DNA from: Phocoena phocoena
Lineage: Eukaryota; Chordata; Mammalia; Artiodactyla; Phocoenidae
NCBI RefSeq assembly: GCF_963924675.1
Contig: NC_089232.1
Coordinates: 29,400,842 to 29,464,841, forward strand
Direction of reading: 5' to 3'
Length of the DNA: 64,000 nucleotides
Shown one piece after another: positions 24,706-36,519 of the stretch. The notes beneath the pieces were generated by a model. It was given only the letters and a program-made list of their open reading frames with translations, did no database searches and was not told the DNA's origin. Each line of letters opens with the position of its first letter. The first letter of the stretch is position 1. A program made the position numbers and the translations under genes.

Positions 24706-25344
24706 ACTCACAAATGCCATCTGAACAGCTCTCTGCATGTGGCTCCAGGAGCAGACCCCAGACTCCACACAGCGGTGGCATCCTGCAACTCCCTGCCTTT
24801 TATAAACCTCAGGGGTGGGGACCCTCCTGTCTGCCCTTCTGCAGGTCTGGCTTTCTGAAATGGTGATGCACATGACCCCCAGCAATGCACCCCACCCCCC
24901 CCGTCAGCCTGGTAGGTGGGAACTGCAGCCCTTCCAAACGCGTTGCTCTGATGCCCAGAGCAAACTGGGGCTCCCTGTTGGCTGCCTGTGGGCAGTCGTT
25001 CCCCATGTGGGCCGGTCCACATGATTCTCTCACACTCACCTTCACATCCATGCCTGCGATCCATCTGGAGCCAGCTTTTTATAAAGACCAGCCTTCTCTC
25101 CCCAGGGATGAGCCATGTCCCCAGCACATGTCCCCGGTCATTGGTCAGTGGTCCCCTTTGGAGCCCCCAGGCCCGTTCAGGGTGACCTTGCTTCTTCATT
25201 GGCAGAGCTGGCCAGTCACTTATGTTATCGTAGCAACCACAGCTTTGGGGTTATCTCCATTCTGGGGGAGCAAGCGCTTTCTCTTTGCTCTTTTTCACTT
25301 CACGTCCCCATTCCTGGGCCTTTAGTCCTCCACGGGCCAATTTA
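24001..25344. other. GC-rich stretch without recognised repeats or gene
   Basis: An island of single-copy-looking, GC-rich DNA lies between LINE blocks. It contains a long (TG)n microsatellite. Several overlapping short frames exist on both strands (for instance 24708-25199 minus, 163 residues), but none has a domain I recognise, and the overlap on both strands argues against coding. It might be host single-copy sequence or an exon-bearing remnant; I cannot tell. Confidence 0.5.
24666..24702. repeat. (TG)n microsatellite, about 18 units
   Basis: Uninterrupted gt dinucleotides. Length suggests it is polymorphic. Confidence 0.97.
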
Positions 25345-25860
25345 GGAGGAGTTTCCTAAAAAAAAGCCTGCTGGAATTTGGATTTGCATGACATTAACCT
25401 AGACACTAACTTGGAGACTTTTGTCAACTGTGCTGTCCTGACTGCAGCGCTTTCTCCATTCTGTTGCTCATCTGCATCCTTCTGTGGAGTCTCAAGAAGG
25501 TCATGAGCATGTCTGCTCTTTGGTACTTAATTCCTGGCTTCAGCTGCTGTTGTGAACAGTGTCTTACTTTCTGCTTATTATTGCTGGTGTGGAGTCTTAT
25601 GATTTCTGTAGGTTTATCTTGTGACCCATTAGTTCCAGTGGTTCTTGTGTTTATTTGGTTACACTTTCTATGAAGACAGTCACATTATTCACGAGTGACG
25701 AGGGTCTTGTCTCTTCCTTTCCAATCCTCATACCTCTGACTTCATTTTTTTGTCTTGCACATTTCCTGGGACTTTCAAGATTATGTTCAACAGGGTAGTG
25801 GCAAGTGGCATTCTTGATTTACTTCTGATCTTGAAGAGATTGTGTCTTAGATTTCTCTCT
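25345..25860 (-). mobile_element. Old L1 ORF2 fragment
   Basis: Diverged minus-strand ORF2: 'tggaatttggatttgcatga', then the RT region with 'gattatgttcaacagggtag' and 'cattcttgatttacttctga', parallel to the younger L1 near 28,230-28,280. The younger full-length L1 follows directly at 25,861, and more old L1 lies beyond it. Confidence 0.65.
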
Positions 25861-26249
25861 TTTTTTTCATTCTTTTTATCACATCTTTATTGGAGTATAA
25901 TTGCTTCACAAAATTGTGTCAATTTCTGCCATACCTCAAAGTGAATCAGCTATATATATACATATATCCCCATATCCCCTCTCTTGAGGCTCCCTCCCAC
26001 CCTCCCTATCCCATCCCTCTAGGTCCTCACAAAGCATCGAGTTGATCTCCCTGTGCTATGCAGCAGCTTCCCACTAGCTATCCGTTTTGCATTTGATAGT
26101 GTATATATGTCAATGCCACTTTCTCACTTCATCCCAGCTTCCTCTTTCCCCCCCATCCCGTGTCCTCAAGTCTGTTCTCTACATCTGCATCTTTATTCCT
26201 GCCCTGCCATAGGTTCATCAGTACCACTTTTTTAGTTTCCATATATATG

Positions 26250-29200
26250 CGTTAGCATACGGTATTTTTCTCTTTCTGACTTACTTCATTCTGCATGACA
26301 GACTCTAGGTCCATCCACCTCACTACAAATAATTCAATTTCATTCCCTTTTATGGCTGAGTAATATTCCATTCGATACATGTGCCACATCTTCTTTATCC
26401 ATTCATCTGTTGGTGGACATTTAGGTTGCTTCCATGTCCTGGCTATTGTAAATAGTGCTGCAGTGAAAATGGTGGTACATGAATTTTTTGAATTTCTCAG
26501 GGTATATGCCCAGGAGTGGGATTGCTGGGTCATATGGTAGTTCTATTTTTAGCTTTTTAAGGAACCTCCATAGTGTTTTTATCAATTCACATTCCCACCA
26601 ACAGTGCAGGAGGGTTCCCTTTTCTCCACACCCTCTCCAGCATTTCTTTTTTCTAGATTTTTTGATGATGGCCATTCTGACCAGTGTTAGATGATACCTC
26701 ATTGTGGTTTTGATTTGCATTTCTTTAATGATTAGTGATGTTGAGCATCTTTTCATGTGCTTCTTGGTCATCTGTATGCCTTCTATGGAGAAATGTCTAT
26801 TTAGGTCTTCTGCCCATTTTTGGATTGGGTTATTTGTTTTTGTGATATTGAGCTGCATGAGCTGCTTGTATATTTTGGAGATTAATCCTTTGTCCATTGC
26901 TTCATTTGCAAATATTTTCTCCCATTCTGAGGGTTGTCTTTTCATCTTTTTTATGGCTTCATTTGCTGTGCAAAAGCTTTGAAGTTTCATTAGGTCCCAT
27001 TTGTTTATTTTTATTTCCATTACTCTAAGAGGTGGGTCATAGAAGATCTTGCTGTGCTTTATGTCATAGAGTGTTCTGTCCATGTTTTCCTCTAAGAGTT
27101 TTATGGTGTCTGGCCTTACATTTAGGTCTTTAATCCATTTTGAGTTTATTTTTCTGTATGGAGTGAGAGAGTGTTCTAATTTCATTCTTTCACATGTAGG
27201 TGTCCAGTTTTCCCAGCACCACTTATTGAAGAGGCTGTGTTTTCTCCATTGTATATTCTTGCCTCCTTTGGCATAGATTAGGTGACCATATGTGTGTGAG
27301 TTTATCTCTGGGCTTTCTATCCTGTCCCACTGATTGATATTTCTGTTTTTGTGCCAGTACCATACTGTCTTGATTACTGTACCTTTGTAGTATAGTCTGA
27401 AGCCAGGGAGCCTGATTCCTCCAGCTCCATTTTTCTTTATCAGGATTGCTTTGGCAATTCAAAGTCTTTTGTGTTTCCATAAAAATTGTAAAATTTTTTG
27501 TTCTAATTCTGTGAAGAATGCCATTGGTAATTTTTTTTTTTTTTTTTTTGTGGTACGCGGGTCTCACTGTTGTGGCCTCTCCCGTTGCGGAGCACAGGCT
27601 CTGGACGTGCAGGCTCAGTGGCCATGGCTCGTGGGCCCAGTCGCTCCACAGCATGTGGCATCTTCCCGGACTGGGGCACGAACCCGTGTCCCCTGCATCG
27701 GCAGGCAGACTCTCAACCTCTGCGCCACCAGGGAAGCCCTGCCATTGGTAATTTGATAGGGCTTGCATTGAACATGTAGATTGCTTTGTGTAGTACTGTC
27801 ATTTTCACAATGTTGATTCCTCCAATCCAGTAACATGGTATATCTCTCCATCTGTTTATGTCATCTTTGATTTCTTTCATCAGTGTTTTATAATTTCCTG
27901 AGTACAGGTTTTTTGCTTGCTTAGGTAGGTTTATTCCTAGGTATTTTATTGTTTTTGTTGCAATGGTAAATGGGATTGTTTCCTTAATTTCTCTTTCTGA
28001 TCTTCTGTTGTTAGCATATAGGGATGCAAGAGATTTCTGTGCATTAATTATGTATCCTGCAACCTTACCAAATTCATTGATTAGTTCTAGTAGTTTTCTG
28101 GTGGCATCTTTGGGGTTTTCTATGTATAGAATCATGTCATCAGCAAACAGTGACAGTTTTACTTCTTTTCCAATTCGTATTCCTTTTATTTCTTTTTCTT
28201 CTCTGATTGCTGTGGCTAGGACTTCCAATACTATGTTGAACAATAGTGGCAAGAGTGGGCACCCTTGTCTCATTCCTGATCTTAGAGGAAGTGCTTTCAG
28301 AGTTTTACCATTGAGAATGATGTTTGCTGTGGGTTTGTCATATATGGTTTTTATTATGTTGAGGTAGGTTCCCTCTATGCCCACTTTCTGGAGAGTTTTT
28401 TTTATCATAAATAGGTGTTGAATTTTGTCAAAAGCATTTTATGCATCTATTGAGATGATCATATGGTTTTTATTCTTTAATTTGTTAATATGGTATATCA
28501 CATTGATTGTTTTGCATATATTGAAGAATTCTTGCATCCCTGGCATAAATCCCACTTGATCATGTTTTATGTTTTTTTTAATGTGTTGTTGGATTCTGTT
28601 TGCTAGTATTTTGTTGAGGATTTTTGCATCTATGTTCATCAGTGATATTGGTCTGTTTTTTTTTTTTTTTGTGATATCTTTGTCTGGTTTGGGTATCAGG
28701 GTGATGGTGGCCTTGTAGAACGAGTTTGGGAGTGTTCCTCCCTCTGCAATTTTTTGCAAGAGTGTTAACTCTTCTCTAAATGTTTGATAGAATTCACCTG
28801 TGAAGCCATCTGGTCCTGGACTTTTGTTTGCTGGAAGATTTTAAATTACAGTTTCAATTTCATTACCTGTGATTGGTCTATTTATATTTTCTAATTCTTC
28901 CTGGTTCAGTCCTGGAAAGTTGTACCTTTCCAAGAATGTGTCCTTTTCTTCCAGGTTGTCCATTTTATTGGCACACAGTTGCTTGTAGTAGTCTCTTAGG
29001 ATCCTTTCCATTTCTGTGGTGTCGGTTGTAATTTCTCCTTTTTCATTTCTAATTTTATTGCTTTGAGTTCTCTCCCTTTTTTTCTTGATGAGTCTGGCTA
29101 AAGGTTTATCAATTTTGTTTATCTTCTCAAAGAACCAACTTTTAGTTTTACTGATCTTTGCTATTGTTTTCTTCGTTTCTATTTCATTTATTTTTGCTGT

Positions 29201-30330
29201 GATCTTTAGGATTTCTTCCTTCTACTAACTTTGTGTTTTCTTTGTTCTTCTTTTTGTAGTCGCTTTAGGTGTAAGGTTAAATTGTTTATTTGAGATGTTT
29301 CTTGTTTCTTGAGGTGAGATTGAATTGTTATAAACTTCCCTCTTAGAACTGCTTTTGCTGCATCCCATAGGTTTTGGATCATGGTGTTTTTGTTGTCATT
29401 TGTTTCTAGGTATTTTTAAATTTCTTATTTGATATCTTCAGTGATCTCTTGGTTATTTAGTAGTGCAATATTTAGCCTCCATGTTTTTGTGTTTTTTAAG
29501 TTTTTTTCCTTTAATTGATTTCTAATCTCATAGCATTGTGGTTGGAAAAGATACTTGATACGATTTCAATTTTCTTAAATTTTCTAAGGCTCTTCGTTAC
29601 CCAAGATGTGATCTATTCTGGAGAATGTTCCATGTGCACCTGAGAAGAAAGTGTATTCTTCCACTTTTGGGTGGAATGTCCTAAAAATATCAATTAAGCC
29701 TATCTGGTCTATTGTGTCATTTAAAGTTTGTGTTTCCTTATTTATTTTCTGTCTGGATGATCTGTCTATCAGTGTAAGTGAGGTGCTAAAGTCCACCACT
29801 ATTATTGTGTTATTGTCATTTTCTCCTTTTATGGCTGTTAGCATCTGCCTGATGTATTGAGGTGCTACTATATTGGGTACATAAATATTTATAATTGTTA
29901 TATTTTCTTGGATTGATCCCTTGATCATTATGTAGTGTCCATCCTTATCTCTTGTAACAGTCTTTATTTTAATGTCTATTTTATCTGATATGAGTATTGC
30001 TACTCCAGCTTTCTTGTGATTTCCATTTGCACGGCATATCTTTTTCCATCTTCTTACTTTAGTCTGTATGTGTCCCTAGGTCTGAAGTGGGTTTCTTGTA
30101 GATAGCATATATAAGGGTCTTGTTTTTGTATCCACTCAGCCAGTCTGTGTCTTTTGGTTGGAGCATTTCATCCATTTACATTCAAGGTGATTATTGATAT
30201 GTATGTTCCTATTATCATTTTCTTAATTGATATGGGTTTGTTTTTGTGCATCTTCTTGTGTTTCCCACTTAGAGAAGTTCCTTTAGCATTTGTTGTAAAG
30301 CTGGTTTTGTGTTGGTGAATTCTCGTAGCT
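26250..30330 (-). pseudogene. L1 ORF2 remnant (endonuclease, RT, C-terminal region)
   Basis: Pieces in order on the minus strand. The endonuclease is at 29584-29928 (GHYIMIKGSIQ region, RIDHIL near its end). RT lies at 28439-28759 and 27713-28408, with [18 protein letters not shown] and the catalytic [11 protein letters not shown] (FADD at plus-strand 28133-28147). The post-RT part and cysteine-rich [18 protein letters not shown] are in 26421-27185, and the C-terminus in 26252-26533. In the endonuclease, the family motif GDFNT reads VDFST here, so the catalytic Asn is lost. Frameshifts, stops and a SINE at 27,534 break it further. Confidence 0.9.
27534..27739 (-). mobile_element. CHR-type SINE (short form) inside L1 ORF2
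   Basis: Minus-strand copy with a T tract at the left and head 'gcgccaccagggaagccc' at the right. The 15-bp target duplication tgccattggtaattt is perfect at 27519-27533 and 27740-27754. L1 ORF2 is contiguous once it is removed. Confidence 0.93.
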
Positions 30331-30425
30331 TTTGCTTGTCTGTAAATGTTTTGATTTCTCCATTGAATATGAATGAGATCCTTGCTGGGTTGAGTAATCT
30401 TGGTTGTAGGTTTTTCCCTTTCATC

Positions 30426-31150
30426 ACTTAAAATCTATCCTGCCACTCCCTTCTGGCCTGTAGAGATTTTTCTGAGGAATCAGCTGATAACCTTATGGGG
30501 ATTCCCTTGTATGTTATGTTTTGCTTTTCCCTTGCTGCTTTTAACATTGTTTCTCTGAATTTAATTTTTGTTAGTTTGATTAATATGTGTCTTGGTGTGT
30601 TTCTCCTAGGGTTTATCCTGTATGGGACTCTCTGTAATTCCTTGATTTGAGTGGCGATTTCCTTTCCCATGTTAGGGAAGTTTTTAACTATAATCTCTCC
30701 AAATATTTTCTCAGACCCTTTCTCTTTCTCTTCTTCTTCTGGGACCCCTATAATTTGAACGTTGGTGCTTTTAATGTTGTCCCAGAGGTCTCTGAGACTG
30801 TCTTCAATTCTTCTGTTTCTTTTTCCTTTCTTCTGCTCTGTGGCAGTTATTTCCACTATTTAATCTTCCAGCTCACTTATCTGTTTTTCTGCCTCAGTTA
30901 TTCTGCTATTTCTTCCTTCTAGAGCATTTTTAATTTCAGTTATTGTGTTGTTCATCACTGTTTGTTTGCTCTTTAGTTCTTCTAGGTCATTGTTAAACAT
31001 TCCTTGTATTTTCTCCATTTTTTTCCAAGATTTTGGATCGTCTTTACTATCATGACTCTGAATTCTTTTTCAGGTAGGTTGCCTATTTCTTATTCATTTA
31101 TTTGGTCTTGTAGGTTTTTACCTTGCTCCTTCTTCTGTAACATATTTTTT
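30426..31150 (-). pseudogene. L1 ORF1 remnant (RNA-binding protein)
   Basis: Frame 30428-30856 encodes the RRM-like and C-terminal domains of ORF1p (NVQIIGVPEEEE, NTPRHILIKLTKIKFRETML, LSADSSEKSLQARREW). Upstream codons read as a coiled coil (EIKNALEGRNSRITEAEKQI) but are cut off by an in-frame stop just before the MEITATEQ start. ORF1p normally forms trimers that coat L1 RNA. This copy cannot make the full protein. Confidence 0.88.
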
Positions 31151-31500
31151 TGTCATTTCAATTTTTTTTTTTTTTTTTTTGATGAGTGGGGATGTATTCC
31201 TGTCTTACTGGTTGTTTGGCCTGAGGTGTCTAGCACTGGAGTTTGCAGGCAGTTGGGTAGAGCTGGGTTTGGTGCTGAGATCAGGACCTCTGGGAGGCCT
31301 CACTCCAATAAATATTCCCTGGGGTCTGAGGTTCTCTGTTAGTCCAGCAGTCTGGACTCAGCTCTCCCACCACAGGAGCTCAGGCCCAACCCCCAGCCTG
31401 GGAACCAAGATCCCGCAAGCCATGCAGCATGGCAAAAGAAAAGAAAACAAGGAGCAGTACAATAACAAAGAATAAAAAATAATATAAAATTAGAAAGGTA

Positions 31501-31714
31501 GGGCTTCCCTGGTGGCACAGTGGTTGAGAGTCCGCCTGCTGATGCAGGGGACACGGGTTCGTGCCCCGGTCCGGGAAGATCCCACATGCCGTGGAGCGGC
31601 TGGGCCTGTGAGCCATGGCTGCTGAGCCTGCACGTCCGGAGCCTGTGCACCGCAGTTAGAGAGGCCACAACGGTGAGAGGCCCGCATACCACAAAAAAAA
31701 AAAAAAAAAAAAAA
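31501..31714 (+). mobile_element. CHR-type SINE (short form) inside the L1 5'UTR
   Basis: Plus-strand copy starting 'gggcttccctggtggcacag', ending in a run of about 24 A. The 15-bp target duplication aaaattagaaagRta is at 31486-31500 and 31715-31729 with one mismatch. It lies antisense to the L1. Confidence 0.93.
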
Positions 31715-31719
31715 AAAAT

Positions 31720-32965
31720 TAGAAAGATAAAAACTATATTAGAAAAAATAAAAATGTAATTGAAACAACTGCAAAAAGGTAAAACAAAACCACAACAGGA
31801 AGAAGAAAGAAAGAAAAAGGAACAAGCCCAAAGGAAAAGAACAATAACAAAGTATAAAGAATAAAATATAATTAGAAAAATAAAAGATTTATTAGAAAAA
31901 ATATAAATGAATCAACAACAACAAGGTAAACCAGAACCCCAATCTAAAAGAAGAATAAAAAAAGGCTGGAAAAGCCTTTGGGTATGGGGGGCAGATCTTA
32001 GGCGTGGGGTGAAACTTAGGCAGGTGTGGGGTTTAGCGTGGGGCAGGGCCTATGCTCAGCACCCACACAGCCAGAAAAGACTGGGGGTGGGCCTATGTGG
32101 GCGACATTCAAGCATGGGGCAGGGCTTAGGCTTAGGACCTGTGCAGAAGGACCTGTGCAGAAGGGGAAAGGCAGCATGTCCAGCAGGGGGCCTTCAGAGT
32201 GTGTAGTTCTGGAGTTTGGAGGTAAGGCCCTGGGTGAGGGTGAGTGGGTGGAGTTTAAGCCCAGCACGGTTGAAGGGGGTCTCAGAGGGGGTCTCCAAGT
32301 GCTAAGTGCCGCCTGTAGAGTTAGGGTCCTGGGTGTGGTGTAGGGTCGGGGCTTGGGCTCTGTGTGGCAGGAGGAAGGCTCCAAGGGCCGAGGCTCCCCG
32401 TTGCCCAAGTGGGCAAGGAAAGTACTGGTGGCTCCACCTTCCATTCCTCCGCCTCCCCTGTCACCGCTGGACCCCCTAACCATGGGTGGGTTCTGCCGGG
32501 TGTAGGAACTCCTCCCCTCCCCCAGCCACCCCTCAAGGGTGCTGGTCCTATAGGTCCATCCTTTACTTTTGCTCCCCCTTCCCTCCCTCCCACTCCCTCA
32601 GTATCTACGTGGCTAGAGGGGGCCTCGGTGGGCAGAGGATCAGGCCCAGGATCTCAGCAGGCTCCTGGGGGACCAAGTAAGCAGGGGAAATGATGGCTAC
32701 ACTCTCTTTTGATCCTCTGCCCTCCCAACGGTCCTCCCTTTCACCCTCTGGGCGTGGGATCCCTTCCCCTCCCCCAGCCACCCCTCAGGGTGGTCCTGTC
32801 CCACCTCCACTTCTCCTCCCCCCCCATCCTACCTGGTCACTGAGGGTTCCTCCCATCCCCTTAGTTGTCCATGGTCCCCCACCAGTGTCTGGTAGGTGCC
32901 CTAGTTTTGTGGAGATGTGAATTTCACGTCCTCCTAGTCTGCCATCTTGACTATGCACCCTGTAT
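31720..32965 (-). promoter_or_regulatory. L1 5'UTR with presumed internal pol II promoter
   Basis: This GC-rich region upstream of ORF1 belongs to the L1 by position and by its terminal CAAGATGGC-like motif (reverse complement near 32,940). L1 5'UTRs carry an internal pol II promoter; that role is inferred from the family, and no specific promoter element is claimed. An A/T-rich stretch (31,730-31,960) lies next to ORF1. The frames 32016-32483 and neighbours overlap on both strands and are not genes. Confidence 0.55.
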
Positions 32966-33560
32966 TTTCTGACTGTAGTGAGAATATCCACTAAACCAAA
33001 CTATAGTCAATTGTTCAAATGTCATGTATCATTATTGATTTTCATTTTCCTTTATCCATATGTACTTGAGTAAACTGTGTTAAAATTATTCATTATAATG
33101 GTGAATTTGTCCCTGGGTCTAGCACCTATTCTAATAAGTATAGACAAGTTAATGATTATTGTATCTTCCCAGTACATTAAAATTTTTCTCATTATGAAGT
33201 GATTCTTTTTATCCTTGATAATGCTTCTCATCTTAACATTTGTCTTTTATAGATGGCTATCTATCTTTTCTTTGTAAGTACTTGCTTACAGTATCTTTTC
33301 TTATCCTTTTACTTTCAGACTCTCTGTCTTCATGTTTTACATGTGTCATTCTAAACAACACATAGATAAAAATTTTAAGTCTAAACTGACCATATACATC
33401 CTTTAACTATTGATGTAAGTCTATGCTACTTTATTTCTCTTTACTTTTTTAAAAAAAAATATTGAGTTTTGGTTGATTTCCTTGTTTTTCTATTGTAGTG
33501 CCAAAATTGGCATTTGCCCTCAGGATCACTTTTTCTTTTACATTTGTTTATGTTTCACTT
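32966..33560 (-). mobile_element. Old L1 fragment (endonuclease-region type)
   Basis: Diverged minus-strand L1, recognised from strings such as 'tgaagtgattctttttatcc' and 'gactctctgtcttcatgttt', which parallel the younger L1 near 29,930-30,150. It may be the upstream part of the same old L1 seen at 25,345-25,860, with the full-length L1 inserted and intervening sequence lost. Confidence 0.55.
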
Positions 33561-33943
33561 CTAGCTTCCTTTTCTTTTTCAAGTTTTATTTATTTTTGAT
33601 TTTTTTTTGTTTGCTCTTGGATTTATTTTAAACCAAGCTGTAGATTTCATTTTATTTTTAAATCCCTGGAAATTGATTCAGTATGATTCAGTAATCCCCA
33701 GGGATGGGATTAATAGGGTTTTTAAAAACTAATATATGACACAGAAAATCCTTCAGCTGATGCATAAGCCATTGCTCTGGAAGAATTGTGGATTATTTAT
33801 TGATAAACAATATAAAGAAAAGTAATTATAATTCCCACTGAATAGCATATGAAGCAACTAATAAAGATGTTTTGAGGTTTTTAGTTGAATGACTTGGCAG
33901 ACAAAGTAAATTCAAAGGCAAATGAAAGAACTTGGGTTCTTTG
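33561..33943. other. Unassigned AT-rich sequence
   Basis: No gene and no repeat family that I can name. It precedes the SINE at 33,960. Confidence 0.4.
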
Positions 33944-33959
33944 CTTCCATAGTCTTTTT

Positions 33960-34165
33960 TTTTTTTTTTTGCAGTACGCAGGCCTCTCACTGTCTGTTGT
34001 GGCCTCTCCCGTTGAGGAGCACAGGCTCCGGATGCGCAGGCTCAGCGGCCATGGTTCACGGGCACAGACGCTCCACGGCATGTGGGATCTTCCCGGACCA
34101 GGGCACGAACCCGTGTCCCCTGCATCAGCAGGCGGGCTCTCAATCACTGCGCCACCAGGGAAGCC
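33960..34165 (-). mobile_element. CHR-type SINE (short form)
   Basis: Minus-strand copy, T tract at left, head 'gcgccaccagggaagccc' at right. The 16-bp target duplication cttccatagtcttttt is perfect at 33944-33959 and 34166-34181. It carries a small internal difference near 33,991 ('ctgtctgttgtggc') compared with its relatives. Confidence 0.93.
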
Positions 34166-34181
34166 CTTCCATAGTCTTTTT

Positions 34182-36220
34182 AATGTGAGTTACAAAACTC
34201 TTTGCCTGGATTGGAAGACTTAATATTGTTAAGATGTCAACACTACCCAAAATGCTCTATAAACTCAATGGGTCCCTATCAAAATCCCAGTGAAGTTTTC
34301 TGCAGAAATAGAAAATACCATCCTAAAATGTATATGAAATCACAAGCGACCCTGAGTAGTCCACAATTCCGAAAAAGAAGAGCAAAGTTGGAGGTGTCAC
34401 AACTTTGTGATTGCAAAACTTACTACAAAGCTACAGTAGTCCAAATAGTGTGGTACTGCTATAAAGACAGACATGTATACCAATGGAATAGAATATACAG
34501 ACCAGAAATAAACCGTTGTATATATGGTCAAATGGTTTTCAACAGAATGCCAAGATTATGCAATGGGGAAATGTCAGTGTTTTCAACAAATGATGTTGGG
34601 AAAACTGGATATCCACATGCAAAAGAATGAAGTTGGACCCTTACCTTACACAGTATACACAAATTAATTCAAAATGGATCAAAGATCTAAAGGTAAGAGC
34701 TAAAACTATAAAACTCTTAGAAGAAAGCATCGGGTAAAATCTACATGACATTGATTTGATAATAATTTTTTGAATATGACACCAAAAGCACAGGTAATAG
34801 AAGAAAAAATAGATAAATTGGACTTAATAAAAATCAAAAACTTTTATGCATCAAAGGGTACTATCAGCATAGTGAAAAGACAACCATTGGAATGGGAGAA
34901 AATATTTGCAAATCATATCTCTGATAAGGGACTAATATTCAAAATATATAAAGAATTTCTATAATTCAAAAATAAAAAACAGGGACTTCCCTGGCGGCGC
35001 AGTGGTTAAGAATACACCTGCCAATGCAGGGGACACGGGTTTGAGCCCTGGCCCGGGAAGATCCCCCAAAGCTGCAGAGCAACTAAGCCTGTGAGCCACA
35101 ACTACTAAGCCTGTGCTCTAGAGCCCGTGAGCCACAAATACTGAACCCATGAGCCACAACTACTGAGCCCACATGCCACAACTACTGAAGCCCGTACACC
35201 TAGAGCCTGTGCTCCACAAGAAGAGAAGCCACCGCAGTGAGAAGCCTGTGTACCGCAACGAAGAGGAGCCCCCGCTTGCTGCAACTAGAGAAAGCCTGTG
35301 CACAGCAATGAAGACCCAATGCAGCCAAAAATAAATAAATAAATTTATGGAAAGCAAAGAGTAAAAAACAAAGAATTAATTCTACTAAAAAACAGGCCAA
35401 TAAGCACATGAGAAGATGCTCAACATCATTAATCATCAGAGAAATGCAAAACAAAATCTCAAAAAGATATCACTTCACACCCATTAGGATGGCTACTATA
35501 ACAACAATAACAACAGCAACAACAACAACAATCCAGAAAATTACAAGCATTGGTAATGATGTGGAGACACTGGGATATTTGTCCATTCCTGGTGGGATAT
35601 AAAATGGTACAGTTGCTATGGAAAACAGTATGTGGTGCCTCAAAAAATTGTACATAGAATTAGCATATTCTAGCAATTTCACTCTGAGGTATATACCCAA
35701 AAGAATTGAAAGTAGAAACTCAAACAGATATTTATACCTCTATGTTCATAGCATCATTATTCACAGTTGCCAAAAGGTGAAAACAACCCAAGTGTCCATC
35801 AACAGATGAATGGATAAACAAAATGTGGTATATACACAGAATGGAATATTAAAAAGGAAGGACATTCTGACATGTGCTACAATATGGATGAATCTTGAAA
35901 ACATTACGCTAAGTGAAAAAAAGCCAATCACAAAAGAACAAATACTATATGGTTCCACTTATATAAGGTACCCAGTGGAGTGAAATTCATAGAAACAGAA
36001 AGTAGAATGGTAGTGGCCAAGGGCTGGAGGACGGAAGGAATCAGGAATTGTTGTTTAATGGGTACAGAGTTTCAGTTTTGGGAAATGAAAACAGTTCTGG
36101 AATTGAATGGTGGTTATGATTGCATAACAGTGTGACTGTACTTAAAGCCACTGAACTGTACAGTTAATGATGGTCACATGGTGAGTTTTGTGTTATGCAT
36201 ATTTTACCACTAAAAGAACC
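34182..36220 (+). mobile_element. Old L1 3' half (L1MB-like)
   Basis: Sense-strand ORF2 3' half: 'gattggaagacttaatattg' at 34,210, 'tagtgtggtactgctataaa' at 34,446, 'aaaactcttagaagaaagca', and 'agatgctcaacatcattaat' at 35,412. It ends in an L1MB-like 3'UTR, 'ccactgaactgtacagttaa' and 'gttatgcatattttacca'. A long-form CHR SINE sits at 34,982. Broken frames such as 34202-34630 are ORF2 remnants. Confidence 0.8.
34982..35345 (+). mobile_element. CHR-type SINE (long form)
   Basis: Plus-strand long variant: 'gacttccctggcggcgcagt', B-box-like 'gggtttgagccctggcc', several 'gccacaactactgagcc' units, and a tail of aaat repeats (35,330-35,343). It interrupts the L1MB-like element. Target duplication is unclear because the flanks are A-rich. 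Confidence 0.9.
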
Positions 36221-36284
36221 CAGCATTTTGCATTGGACCAGGAGAGATTTCTCACTAAAAAAAAATCTATGCCCATCCCCATTG

Positions 36285-36396
36285 AAGACCAATTAGTTGA
36301 AGACCAATTAAATCAGTTTCTGGGGTATCACTTTATATATATTTTAAATCTCTACCAGTGATTCTAATGTAAAGCCAGTATTGAGGACATCTGACC
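36285..36396. mobile_element. MER5-like hAT-Charlie fragment
   Basis: 'gaccaattaaatcagtttct' and 'ccagtgattctaatgtaaag' match the second half of a MER5A/B element. At its start the string ttgaagaccaatta is duplicated in tandem (36,283-36,312). Confidence 0.65.
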
Positions 36397-36519
36397 TGAC
36401 TTGACTTATACATCTCAATGATGGAAGAATGTTTTCCTGACTTTATATTTATTTCCCTTATGTTTTTGAGTTTGGTTATAAAATATAAATTGTATTTAAG
36501 GTAATTTTTCTAGTATCTG

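Larger units (their letters stand above)
25861..32965 (-). mobile_element. Near full-length L1 (5'UTR, ORF1, ORF2, 3'UTR) with two SINE insertions
   Basis: Minus-strand L1 of about 6.7 kb once the two SINEs are removed. The 3' end ('atctttattggagtataatt') is at the left. ORF2 spans about 26,250-30,330, ORF1 about 30,426-31,150, and a GC-rich 5'UTR runs to the start motif (plus-strand 'ctgccatcttgactatgcac', 32,940), matching the CAAGATGGC start of many L1 5' ends. It is the only element here that reaches the 5' end. Both ORFs carry stops and frameshifts, so it is dead as an autonomous element. I could not find a convincing target duplication. Confidence 0.88.

Noticed and set aside
26250..31150. 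L1 ORF1 and ORF2 as working genes
   Set aside because: ORF1 has an in-frame stop; ORF2 has frameshifts, a SINE insertion and a lost catalytic Asn.
32016..32693. Overlapping frames of 90-155 residues on both strands
   Set aside because: They lie in the L1 5'UTR, are GC-rich, and overlap on both strands.
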